A program made the translations under genes and the position numbers. A model generated the notes under the pieces. It was not told where the DNA came from, did not search any database, and saw only the letters and a list, made by a program, of their open reading frames with translations. This document shows, piece by piece, positions 10,795 through 21,263 of a stretch of 64,000 nucleotides of DNA. Every line of letters begins with the position of its first letter. Position 1 is the stretch's first letter. Location of the stretch: assembly GCA_009760855.2 (NCBI GenBank), contig WPIO01000001.1, positions 19,619,501 through 19,683,500 on the forward strand, read 5' to 3'. Source of the stretch: Cristatella mucedo. Lineage: Eukaryota > Bryozoa > Phylactolaemata > Cristatellidae.

Positions 10795-11920
10795 TAGCTT
10801 CTTTTTTCGTCGTCAAATAAGAGGTGTTATGACTGACATCAGTCTCGAGTGAGCTCTATGATTTGAGAGCATACAAACTAAAAGCACGTTCTTCATAGGA
10901 TTTGAACTTGGTTTAAGGCACAGCTAGCAATTTGAGTAAGATGAGTGGGTCATACGAATTTTAGCCTAATTGGAAAATATTTCGGATAAGTTGGATGAAG
11001 CAAGAGAATGAAGGGACCTACAAAAGAATGGACCTTAAATTGACGGCCTTCTTGATTGGGATCCAGTGATTGAGGTCGGCGAAAAGTGGTGTGATTTGGA
11101 CACTGCGACGCTCACGAAAGACGAGCGTAGCTGCAAAGTTGTTTACCAACTACACGGGCTTTGTTGCACAGGTCGAGAGACCCGCGAGTAATAAGTTACA
11201 GAAGTCGAGATGGGATGTTAAGAATGCATAGACCAATTTAAATCTTGCATCCCTGCTCTAGAGCAGTCCCAACTTTTTGCAGCATTATGCAGCTGAAAGT
11301 AGGCAGAACTTACCACGCAGCTGACATGACCTCTATTGAAAGGTCAGCTTGGAACGTGGCACCTGGTATTTTTGCAGATGCTCCAGGAGATATGATAACC
11401 GAGCCCGTGTTGAGGGACGATTTTTTAAATGTCCGAGTCACGTTAGGTTTGCCCATAAATACTAAGGTGGTTTATCGTCATTCAATCTGAGTATGCTCAC
11501 TGCCGTCTAATTGCAAATGTCAGCAATACATGCAGCGAAGGAAGTGAGAGAGTTTGACATGCAGGAAGGCTGGGAGAGATCAAAGAACCGGCGCAGCACT
11601 TTGTCGTGTGAATAAAATGAAAGCCTTTATTGTGCTTCAGATTACATCGGCAAGAGGGAGATCATAAATTGTGAAAATAAGTGAACTGAAACCAGACCAC
11701 TGAGTTGCCCCTTACTTTAGAGGCTCACCGGATGACTGATGTCCGTTAACGTTATTTCTCTGAAGCATCGCTCGACTTTGTGATCAATTATATCGAAGCT
11801 GCGGGAAAATCCAGCAAAACAAGGAGAGAAACTCCCCTTAAGTTCACGTACCTGAGAAGGTCATTATAAACGTCTGGTATTGTAGACTCTGTTCAATGAC
11901 CAGCTCTTAAACTTGAGTGG
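10795..11920 (-). mobile_element. LINE A fragment, internal, decayed
   Basis: The reverse complement aligns with the reverse transcriptase to C-terminal region of the LINE A copy at 14-16 kb. Landmarks are GAGCATACAAACTAAAAGCA, GAAGTCGAGATGGGATGTTA and TTGTGATCAATTATATCGAA. All frames are interrupted, and neither end of the element is present. Confidence 0.85.
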
Positions 11921-12892
11921 CTTCCCTTGCAGACATACATCCCTGGCTGTCGGCCAATTTCTTTAAGCTAAGCGGTGACGGAACCTAACTCATACTCATA
12001 AAAACCCTAATCATAATCTTGTAATAAGTGAGTTCACTATACTAATTGGTGGTGCCGTAATTCAATCATCATTAACTGCTCGTAATTTTATGTTTCACGT
12101 TACAAGGCTGCCTTATGTTTAAAATAATTTTCAGTCAGAATATTTTTTTATGAAGCTAGTCATCATGTTCAATACGAGTCTTGGATTAGTGGCTAGTATC
12201 TTTGATGGCTGGCTTAAGATCTTACTGACTCCCTGAATCTGTAGATACCGAGCTAACGTAATTCTTTATCAAACTTCTACCTAAGATAAGGTATAAATCC
12301 TATACAGTCGGCGGTGAAGAATATTACTACCAGGTCGGTTAATAGATCGATTTAATTCACTAGTTTGTCTTCTTTGCAAAAAGATGTTGGGTGATTCCCA
12401 GCTGTTTAATGGGTTCGGAGCGATATTGTTTTTCTTCGACTCATAAGGCCTGCTCGCGGATAGTGTCCTTCCTACCTAGCTGAACTGCTGAGCCAGTCTC
12501 AGCCTCGGCGCACCCTCGTATCCTGTCAGGGTGATAAATTATCTTTGCCATTCTTTCAATTAAAGACATGTGGCGATAGGGCCTTTTGCTCTGCGGGTCC
12601 TAAACTATTATATTCACTTGATGATAATAGTAATAATAGTCTTTTTCATCTAAATAGAAACTTATCTTTATCCAGACGCTTCAATACGCCTTGTAAGAGT
12701 AAAAACAACCAAGGTTGAAATGACAAGGAATGAATCATGCTTAGACAAGCATGTCAAAGCAAAAAAAGAAAACGCTCATTTGCAAGTAAGACCCCTGGTT
12801 AGTAGCATACATTGACTAGAGCCCAGGTAAGGACGCAAAACGCACAGGAAAAATAGACAAGTTCACTGGATGCAGGCAAAGCTGAGCGGAAT
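11921..12892. other. AT-rich intergenic, nothing recognised
   Basis: No long open frame or familiar repeat is visible. Confidence 0.4.
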
Positions 12893-13026
<134 letters not shown>

Positions 13027-13351
13027 GAGAACTCGATGGCGGAAAGTCATTGGTGACAAAAGCCAGAATCGAGCTCCAACTTTGAAAGTCTCCCACGACA
13101 TCTTTCTTGCTACCGACTCTGGCATATTCTTTCCAGAAGTCAAACGCTTCTACTTCTATACTACTCGCTTCCTTAACAATTCTTCTGACTTAAAAATGTA
13201 TCTTGTATTCTCTTTTATGAATGAGATTAAGCTTGGTGTAAACTATTCGTGAACCGGACGCCGATCAGGCTTTGGGTGTATTATATAAAACTCCAGCAAA
13301 GCATACACTTAGTCTTTTTTGCTTCATGCAGTTTCGGACACAGATAGAAAC

Positions 13352-13367
13352 ATGTATATATATATAC

Positions 13368-13458
<91 letters not shown>

Positions 13459-13478
13459 CGCGTGCGCGTGTGTGTATA
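13352..13478. repeat. Compound microsatellite (TA)n-(TG)n-(CG)n
   Basis: A short TA tract is followed by about 35 TG dinucleotides, then CGCGCGCGCGCGTGCGCG. Alternating purine-pyrimidine over more than 100 bp is a candidate Z-DNA former. Confidence 0.97.
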
Positions 13479-13936
13479 GACAGAGATATAAGTCTCTTAG
13501 TTATATACTGGTGAGCCAGCGGCGGAGCCTGGGGAGGCATGAAGCAGCTGCTGTCACGCCCCCTAGTCGTCTTCAAAGGAGCAGCTTTCACTGGTAGCCA
13601 CGATCTCGGGCATTTGGCCTTTTTCACTTTTAGCTAAGGCGCCTGGAGAAAATTGTCATGAAAATCTAGCAAGAATATTCGCTGACATTAATTATTTAAG
13701 TTAAAGCCAGCGATATCGTTAATGTTAAAGCGAAATTTATTTAGGGGTAATAATAGGCTGGAGTTAGAAGCGACCTACGTAGGTGTGGATCAAACATTTA
13801 CTAGGAGTGCAATAAGGCTGGGATCAAACCCGCCGAGATTGAGTTTACATGAAATCAATAGTCTCAAGCGAGTTATAGATGGAACGAAGAACGGCCACAC
13901 CAAGAGCTGGGTCTGAAAGAATTACAACAGCATTTG

Positions 13937-16025
13937 ACTTAATAATAATAATAATAATAATAATGCACTCGATAAAGCGCCCTCAGAGAACTTAATCTCT
14001 TTCTAGGCGCTTTACATTTGCTGCAAATGGAAATGCAATTAGATGGTAAGTAAAATCATGCTTGAAAAACAAACAAAATGAATAATATGGTTAGGGGTGA
14101 CATGCACAGGGTCAGCATGCAAATGTGGTTAGTGGCAGCATGCACAGTGTCAGCACGCATAAGCACACCAAGGACGAATCACAGGGGTCCACTAAATGCT
14201 GTCCTAAATAGATGTGTTTTTAGGTTCCTTTTAAATGTGGTCAGGTCAGGGGATGTTCTGACGCAGGTCGGGAGGGAGTTCCCGGCTTTGGGAGCATACG
14301 AACTAAATGTACGATCTCCAAAGGATTTAAGTTTTGTCCGAGGTATTTGTAGACTGTTGGATTCCAAAAAGCGGGTGGTACGATGCTTGGCCTGATGGGG
14401 GAGTATATCGGAGAGATAGGCTGGAGCCATAGAATGAAGGGACCTAAATGTGAGCTACAAATCCTTGAAGTAAATCCGTTGCTTGACTGGTAGCCAGTGC
14501 AGGTCGGCGTGAAGTGGAGTAATGTGGCAACTGCGACGCTCACGACAGACAAGTCTAGCTGCAGAGTTTTGCACCAGCTGCAATCGCCTGATCGCACATG
14601 CTGGTAGGCCAGTAAGCAGTGAGTTGCAGAAGTCGAGACGGGATGTCACGAATGCATGGACCAACTTAGATGCGGTATCCTTATCTATACAAGCCCGAGT
14701 TTTAGCAATGTTATGAAGCTGAAAACAGGCAGATTTGACCGTGGAGCTGATATGGTCGTCTAACGAGAGGTCGCTTTAGAATATGACACCTAGATTTCGA
14801 GCTGATTCGTTAGTTTTATTTCGAGCTGATAAGTTAGTTTTTATCATCATTAAGTTTTAGAAAATTGGCTGCCATCCATGTGCGGATGTCATCAATACAT
14901 GCAGCAAGTGAGTTGAGAGAGTTTGAAGTGCTTGACAGCTGGGAGGGATCAAAGCAAAGGTGCAACTGAGTGTCATCTGCATAGAAGTGAAAGCCTAGAT
15001 TGTGCTTGGCAATCACATCAGCAAGAGGCAGAGTATAAACCGTGAAAAGAACCGGACCTAGCACTGAGCCCTGAGGTACTCCATATTTCAGAGGTACTTC
15101 AGATGATCTTTGTCCATTCTTCACGTCAATACTCTGGAGTCTCCCACTGAGATAGGACCTGAACCACTGCAGAGCAGTGCCAGTGATGCCCAAGCAAGAT
15201 GAGAGGCGCTCTAGAAGAACTTTGTGATCGATGGTATCAAAAGCTGCCGAAAGATCGAGCAAAACAAGAAGAGACACTCTACCCATGTCTGCATTCCTAA
15301 GTAGGTCGTTGTATACCCTAAGCAATCTGACTCTGCAGAGTGATTAGCTCTAAAGCCAGACTGGAACTTACTAGCAAGGTGTGAGGTTTCGATATATGAG
15401 TTAAGCTAGTCCTCCATGATGTGTTCCAGCCTTTGATAGGAATGGTAGAAGTGAGACTGGACGGTAGTTGCTTAATTTATCTTAGTCTAGAGTCGATTTC
15501 TTGAGAAGTGGGCTGACTTCAGCTTTTTTGAAAGGTGCTGGGATATGACCTGAGGCTAATGACATATTAATGATGTTAGTTATGCATGGCAGCAGCAGAT
15601 CAATGCAACATATGAGCAGGACAGTGGGAATAGGGTCCAGATGACTTGTCTTCTTTGATTGAAATACGAACTTCTGGACTAGATCACTAGTGACCTGCTT
15701 AAATGTAGACATTGAGGTGCAGCCAGGAATCGGGAACAGCATTCTAGTGGAGATGTTGTCATCGCAGGGATGGATTCCCTGATCTTGTCTATCTTCTGTA
15801 CAAAGAATCGAGAGAAGCAATCGGCTAGATCATCACAAGGATCATCAGGTAAGGAGCTAATCTGGGAACGGTTGAGGAGATGGTTTATTGTCGATGTCAG
15901 CATTTTTGGATTGTGCATCTATGATTCAACAATGTTTCAATAGAAGCTAGACTTGGCCTTTGCTAGGATCGATTGGTACGACCTGCAGTAGTCTTCATAT
16001 GCCTGTCGATGGACAGTTAGTCCGC
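13937..16025 (-). mobile_element. LINE A (L2/CR1-type), longest copy of the 3' half
   Basis: Read on the minus strand, this copy runs from the region between endonuclease and reverse transcriptase (about 16.0 kb) through the RT to the C-terminal region, the 3' UTR and the hairpin tail with (ATT)n at 13937-13965. The RT frame at 15325-14834 has motif A (LDLSAAFDTIDH), motif B (GVPQGSVLGPVLF) and the catalytic box FHFYADDTQLHL. A shift near 15330 and other breaks make it non-coding. Motif style and the short-repeat 3' tail fit the L2/CR1 superfamily; the clade is inferred. The 5' end with the endonuclease is missing here. Confidence 0.93.
14834..15325 (-). pseudogene. Reverse transcriptase fragment of LINE A
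   Basis: A 163-codon frame with RT motifs A, B and C (YADD). It is an inactive piece of the surrounding LINE: the frame is broken on both sides and no endonuclease is attached. It would copy LINE RNA at the target site if intact. Confidence 0.9.
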
Positions 16026-16499
16026 CAGAAGTTGCAGTTGTCACGTGCTCTGCGTTTGGGGTAAATGACTTAAGTTGAGGTGCGGCTATCGCGCTAGTAA
16101 CATGATGATTGGCTGTTCTTATAGGGTCAACGTCCGGTCCGCCTCCTACATCGATTGACTCGGCAGTGAGGTCGCTTACGACGGCACTCTGAAACCGTCA
16201 ATCGGTGTTAAGCGTTAAGTGATCAGTGTTAAGCAAATTCTTCGCTAACCCGCGAGGCCTGCCACAGCAAAGGTCATTCATACCCAGTCTTCACTTGGCA
16301 ATAAACGAACCCTGTGAGTCTTTCAACTGGCGACTGTCGATGACCGTACCTTTTCCTCTGTAGAACTCGCTGTCGACATGAATCTGCATTCGTACTGCCT
16401 CTAGCGCTTCTCACCAGCTGCGTACCTGCAGGTACTTCCATCTTTCTTAATCCCTTTGCTTAATTGGCTTAATCCCTTGGCTTAATCCTCCGGACTCCA
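16026..16499. other. Intergenic, nothing recognised
   Basis: Sequence beyond the 5' truncation of the LINE A copy. No supported feature. Confidence 0.4.
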
Positions 16500-16640
16500 C
16501 AACGCTTCTTACATTTTCTTTCCTACGTGAGATGAAGGGAATTGGCTAATTAATGCGCACAAAAAGCCGATGAGGCTATTCTTGTGCCAGAGAGAACTCT
16601 CTAAAGTAACACCCGCCTAGTGTCAGTTGCTTTTGAGTTA
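16500..16640 (+). mobile_element. LINE B 3'-end fragment, highly decayed
   Basis: It keeps the order of LINE B landmarks (CGTGAGATGAAGGGAATTGG, AATGCGCACAAAAAGCCGAT, AGTAACACCCGCCTAGTG) at low identity. Confidence 0.5.
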
Positions 16641-17730
16641 CAAATGAAGATCCAGGTAGCTGTGTATATACTGCACATATGCCCTTGTTTAGTTACGTGT
16701 ATACAAAAAGTTACGTGCGTTTTTTCACAAGGACATTACGCCTATTTACACGTACTTATACGTAAAGCTGTCTACTCGCAGATGAAACTTAAACACACTT
16801 GCCTATGTACAGAATATTATCTATTCTGTATGCCCTAGAGTAGCATTGCGCTCAATACATCTTGCCCGATATAACCAGATCGTGCCAAAATTGGTCTCCG
16901 CATATCTGTTCTCGGCACTGGGCAGCATGTCGATAAGTGCCTTTATGCAAGGAGCTTTGCGAGCACGTGCGAAGTCGTGGTTTGCGAGTCTTGCTGCTCT
17001 GAGATGAACGGGTTAGAATGCCTTAAACGCTTAAACGATGCCTTCCCTTATGCACAAACCGGCGTGGCATCAAGTCTCAGCGAAAGCAAGAGCTCACGGA
17101 CGTCGAGACAGGTATTTCCTAGCCGTTGCATCCGAGAATAGTCCCCTACAGGCCACCGCAACATTCCTCTATTTATCTATCTGCACGCAGCAGCATAAAA
17201 TGAGACGGCGACCGTATATCCAACTACATCCTTCAGCTAGCGGTAAACCGTCGCTGGATTGGGTTCGCTAGGTGCGCGTCGGCGACTGACGTTTCAATGT
17301 AAAATGTGTTTTGCAACTGCGACCTTTTGCAACTGCGACTTAAGTTCTGCAACTGCGAAGTGCGCCTGGGTGAGAAGACACTACGGCTGGGCAGCGGCGC
17401 GCGCACGCTGAACCTTCGAATATTGGTCGCGCCGTTGCCGCCGGCAAGAGTCCTGAGTCAAGAGTCAAGACGCCGGCTGCAGACGCTTCTGAGGCCCGGG
17501 GTAAATTTAAACTATCAGGCACGCCGCCCTGGCCGATACCCGCGTGTCAGACAGGCAGGCAATAGGGCCCCGACGGACGAGGCAAGAGGAGGATAATTGT
17601 GTTTAGTGAGATTTTTGAGGAAGCGCCGCGCAGCAGGCTCCAGAGCGCTTCCGCTCCTGCGCAGAATACGCTATCAAGTTTCCTGGCGGCGCAGCAGCTG
17701 GGTATTGGCGAGCAGGCTCGTCAATTGGCT
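16641..17730. other. Intergenic, nothing recognised
   Basis: The right half becomes GC-rich. Open frames at 17.04-17.6 kb have no recognisable domain. Confidence 0.4.
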
Positions 17731-17737
17731 GGAGCCC

Positions 17738-17763
17738 GCCGCCGCCGCCGCCGCCGCCGCCGA
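17738..17763. repeat. (GCC)n trinucleotide repeat, short
   Basis: About eight GCC units. Confidence 0.9.
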
Positions 17764-17871
17764 ATTGCTGGTTCGTCCAGCCAAAATAAATACTAACGAC
17801 ATGCAAGTAATTTAATTTCTTCAGTCACCGGTGTGCCTGCTGCTGACACGTTTATAGCGATTGGCGAAAAC

Positions 17872-17872
17872 T

Positions 17873-17925
<53 letters not shown>

Positions 17926-17933
17926 GACAGGCA
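17872..17933. repeat. (GCC)n trinucleotide repeat, ~20 units
   Basis: An uninterrupted run of about 20 GCC units. The polyalanine frame seen on the minus strand is a consequence of the repeat. Confidence 0.95.
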
Positions 17934-18069
17934 GCGTTGCGTTGCCTAGACAGCTCGTCGCTTCTAAGCCGGACACGTGTCGCTGAGCGTCGGCGTCAGA
18001 AGTTAGCTCAGAATAAGAAATCGTGGTCATACTTCTCTCAAATACAGAAGCTGGAACCCCTAACAATAA

Positions 18070-18150
18070 TGGTGATAATAATAATACTACATTCGTGTAG
18101 AGCCCTCAGAGAACAAAATCTCTTTTTAGGCACTTTACGCAGGCTGTACA
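18070..18150 (-). mobile_element. LINE A 3' tail fragment
   Basis: TAATAATAATACTACATTCG, then the reverse complement of the hairpin tail with internal changes (GAGCCCTCAGAGAACAAAAT). Only the last ~80 bp are present. Confidence 0.75.
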
Positions 18151-19045
18151 GAAAGCATTACCAAAAGATTGGTGGCAATATCCGCAAGCACCAGGTACAG
18201 TGAAAATAATTCAGTGCGGTTGCATTTGAAATGCAGGTGAACGGAAATGCAGACCAAAACATTAAATGCTCGTGACTTCGTTGTTAACTTCAGGTGATTG
18301 TCAATAATAACTATAAGGCCTCTAGCAAAGTACCCTAAGGGAAACCGAAACTCAATTCGGGAGCTTAGAAACTGTCAGAGAAGCAATAGAAAAGAGTTAG
18401 TGACGCCTAAGAGTTACTGACAAGCTAGGTGTAGCGCTTTAGCAGGCAAAAAAGCGCACAAGCAGACAATAAGGGCCGGCTGCCAGCAAAAACGCCGGTT
18501 AGTAACCTGCACAGAATCAAGCACAGGTATGGACTCACAAAAGGTGGAAAAAAGACCACTTTTGTCCTTAGTAACCACAGGTACGGTTTTGTTGCACACG
18601 ACTCTGACTCCCAACCCAAAAGACGTACTCGAAATTAGAGTGCCTGACGGAACGCCTTTTAAGGTCCCATTAGGGCAGGCGGCTCTCTACATAGAGACTG
18701 ACGGCGATGCTGCGTCGCTCATAGATGGTGAGCCTCCACCCGGAAGGCCTCTGCAAAACCTCCCTCGCTACAAAGTGGCGGTTTTTTTTAACAAATGGTC
18801 GTCGCCTTATTTGGAGCCTCGCTCTCAATGTGCGCGTCGATGGAGTGTCCGCCCCCCGGAAGGATTCTTCAGTGCAGCTGTGAAAATTGTTGCGCTTCTT
18901 TTCTGGAGAGTCTGAATCTCAGTGCCGAAGGAGCGTCGCCCGGAAGCCTCTTAAGACACCATCTGAAAAGATACGCGGAACCGTACTCGGAGAGCCTGAA
19001 GTTGCGCCCCTGAAAAGTGACTGCCTGGTAAGCTTGTGTAGTACC
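18151..19045. other. Intergenic, unresolved degenerate repeat
   Basis: A motif resembling CCCGGAAGGCCTCT recurs at about 18738, 18857 and 18938 with roughly 80-120 bp spacing, suggesting an old tandem structure. A 128-codon open frame at 18.53-18.92 kb has no recognisable domain. Confidence 0.3.
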
Positions 19046-19053
19046 CTCTGAAA

Positions 19054-19245
19054 CAGCACTTCTCAACCTTTCTAATACCGCTACCATTTAATGCAGTTCC
19101 TCATGTTATGTTGACCCCAACCATAAAATAATTATTGTGCGCAAAATGTGGAAGCGTGTGGTTTCCGATGGTCTTGGGTGACCCCTGCGTGACCCTTGTC
19201 GTTCGACCCCGAAAGGGGTCACCACCTACAGGTTGCGAACCGCTG
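19054..19245 (+). mobile_element. hAT DNA transposon remnant, SPIN-like, non-autonomous
   Basis: A 192-bp element with terminal inverted repeats (left CAGCACTTCTCAACCT, right end reverse-complemented CAGCGGTTCGCAACCT). It is flanked by 8-bp target duplications, CTCTGAAA (19046-19053) and CTCTAAAA (19246-19253), which fit hAT integration. Internal stretches such as CAGTTCCTCATGTTATG, AACCATAAAAT, TTTCCGATGGTCTTGGG and TCGTTCGACCCC match, from memory, the SPIN family. That family is known for horizontal transfer among tetrapods and some invertebrates. There is no transposase; it is a deletion derivative. Strand follows SPIN convention. Confidence 0.87.
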
Positions 19246-19588
19246 CTCTAAAAGATTGGTAGGTTCTTTGATGAAATGCTGAATAAAGCTGCACACGGAA
19301 CGTTGGCAGCCCGAAAGAGCTCTCTAGCCCCCTTACAAATGTAATTGGAGAACCGGAAGTTCACCGCCGAAGGTTTGCCGCCTAGAAGCTTCTTATGACC
19401 CGCTGTCTCAAGAAGGATTGCCGTTTACCCGTACTCTCTATGCACAGCGCTGCAGGAGATCCTGCAGCGCAGCGCATAGATACGCAAGCCATTCGGCGTT
19501 TCCCTATATACTTTCTAATAAGAATCGGGGCATCTAAAAACATGTGTCCTCCTTTTGAATGGCAACCCCTTTGGGAAACCGATCAGAA

Positions 19589-19633
19589 TTCTGAAGGCGC
19601 GCCGCTTTAGCATCATCGTACAACCTATATAGG
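19589..19633. repeat. Direct repeat, left copy
   Basis: About 45 bp containing GCCGCTTTAGCATCATC and ACCTATATAGGA. It is nearly repeated at 19837-19880 on the far side of an AT-only-like stretch. Confidence 0.75.
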
Positions 19634-19659
19634 AAGCTCTCATTCTGACTAGGAAAGGT

Positions 19660-19830
19660 ATTTTATTAACTTAAATTTATTTTTATTTTTATTCTTTTAA
19701 AATAAATATATTTAAATAAAAATTAATTTAAAATTATTTTAATAAAAAATTAATAATAAACAATAATTAATAGAAAATAATAATAATAAATAAATTTAAA
19801 TTAAATTCTCATAAAAGGTTATTTAAATTT
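19660..19830. repeat. Extremely AT-rich segment
   Basis: About 170 bp of almost only A and T, made of TTTATTTTTA- and AATAATAATAA-like pieces, bounded on both sides by the 45-bp direct repeat. Confidence 0.85.
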
Positions 19831-19836
19831 AGTTAG

Positions 19837-19880
19837 TTCTGAAAGCACGCCGCTTTAGCATCATCTATAACCTATTTAGG
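19837..19880. repeat. Direct repeat, right copy
   Basis: Second copy of the 45-bp repeat, with a few differences (AAGCACGCCGCTTTAGCATC). Confidence 0.75.
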
Positions 19881-19911
19881 AAAAGAGGTATATATATGAT
19901 CTAGGAAAAAA

Positions 19912-20063
19912 ATCCTAGCTGATTAAACAGCCTCTTTTTATATAGCGGCAGAAGAGCCTTTACGGCTATCACCACCGCTTGCAGTGGCGATAAAGAATCG
20001 CCCACCACAGGAATCGAACCCACGACCTCGGGACCGAGGTCGTGAAAGCAACCGCCTTACCTA
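19912..20063 (-). mobile_element. SINE family 2, copy 1
   Basis: The minus strand has a tRNA-like head with a B box (GGGTTCGATTCC), the palindrome CACGACCTCGG..CCGAGGTCGTG upstream of it, and a body ending in GAGGCTGTTTAATCAGCTAG. CTAGGAAAAAA occurs on both sides (19901-19911 and 20061-20071), a possible 11-bp target duplication. The 5' end of the head is missing. Confidence 0.8.
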
Positions 20064-20106
20064 GGAAAAAAGTGATAGCATCCGTCTGCAGAAACACATT
20101 AAAGCT

Positions 20107-20150
20107 TCGCGAGCGCCGCGGAAGGCCAGGCGCCGCGCCTGGCGAAGCTC
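20107..20150. repeat. Nested inverted repeat
   Basis: AGCTTCGC...GCGAAGCT enclose GCCAGGCGCCGCGCCTGGC, a near-perfect palindrome. The DNA or RNA could fold into a strong GC hairpin; function is unknown. Confidence 0.6.
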
Positions 20151-20589
20151 TGCGGCTTTCTTAGAAGATTATTTAGTACACAGTTTCCCTTTTTTGAATC
20201 CTGCGCTCAAAAGGCAAAGGTTCGCTGCGAAGAAGCCTTTCTAGACCAAACCGTATAAAGAGAATGCAGCATTCCCTATTAAACTGCCTCTTTGGCACCC
20301 TGAAACATCAGCTCGCTGAAGTCGCCAATGACGAACGGCGCACCGATCATTAGGCCTCTTCAGACCGGCCAAATGAGAAAAGATCACTGATTAGGCGGGT
20401 GGAAAATACGACCAGCCCCTTTAAAAGCGGAAGCCCAAATCAGGAAGCGCACACCCGAACTCTCGCGTTGAAGGCGGGCTGCTCCAGCAGCCTTTTAGCT
20501 CGAACCAGTCGAAGCATCGGCTTCCTTCTAGAACGACAGGCTGAGGCTTCGCGAGCAAAGCGCGCCACCCGACAAATATAATTAAATAT

Positions 20590-20713
20590 AAATTCATTTG
20601 TGTAGCGCCCCAATTGAACTAAATCTCTATTCAGACGCTTCACATATGCCTCGAGGCTCGAGCCCACGATCTCAGCCAGACCTTGGTCGGGGCGAGCACC
20701 TTGACCACTGGAC
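20590..20713 (-). mobile_element. SINE family 1, copy 2
   Basis: Reverse complement of the family 1 consensus. The tail (CATTTGTGTAGCGCCCCAAT) is at left and the head with B box (GGCTCGAGCC) and A-box region is at right. The head is truncated within the first ~15 bases. Confidence 0.85.
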
Positions 20714-21117
20714 GAGTCTCTGCGGCCGCGCCCGCTCGAAGTCCGCTAGCCTCTCCTGAAAGCTGACAGCCACCCGGGAGCGTCTTCCGATCATCCTCGG
20801 GTGCTCAGTGGGTTTTTCTTGGCTTGGAAGGGGGCTCAAACGGCTGCAGCTTTGGTTGGGGCCGTTGTAACCGTACCGCCACTTCAGCCTGACTGGGTTT
20901 GGCCGCACTCTCGCGAAGTCCCAACTCCGTTTCCTGCCTCTGCATCCATCGACCATCTCCTCGACCGCTCCCCAGGTTAGCGCCTTACCTATTGAGCCTT
21001 TGCTATGACCTAGCACATCGCTTCTCTAGCTAGCTTCTTTGTCATCGAGAGATTGACAAGATCTGAAAGTCCATACCTAAGGTAACCGCATCCTCACTGG
21101 ACTCCTCTCCCTCAGTA
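20714..21117. other. Intergenic between two SINEs, nothing recognised
   Basis: Unique-looking GC-moderate sequence without a supported frame. Confidence 0.4.
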
Positions 21118-21254
21118 TAATTCATTTGTATAGCGCCCCCAGAGAACTCGATCTCTATTCAGGCGCTTCACACATGCCACGGGGCTCGAGCCCAGGACCT
21201 CGGGCAGACCTTGGTCGGGGCGAGCACCTCAACCGCTGGACCAAAGCAGCTCGG
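21118..21254 (-). mobile_element. SINE family 1, copy 3
   Basis: Complete-looking copy on the minus strand, from the tail (CATTTGTATAGCGCCCCCAG) to the head (CTCAACCGCTGGACCAAAGC). It lies at the 5' edge of a decayed LINE A copy. Confidence 0.87.
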
Positions 21255-21263
21255 CAGTAGCAT

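Noticed and set aside
14078-14395. Plus-strand 105-codon frame, also seen antisense at 2.5-2.8 kb
   Set aside because: Antisense of the LINE A C-terminal region; it recurs because the repeat recurs.
18529-18915. 128-codon plus-strand frame starting MDSQKVEKRP
   Set aside because: No recognisable domain, no splice signals that extend it, and it overlaps a faint degenerate repeat.
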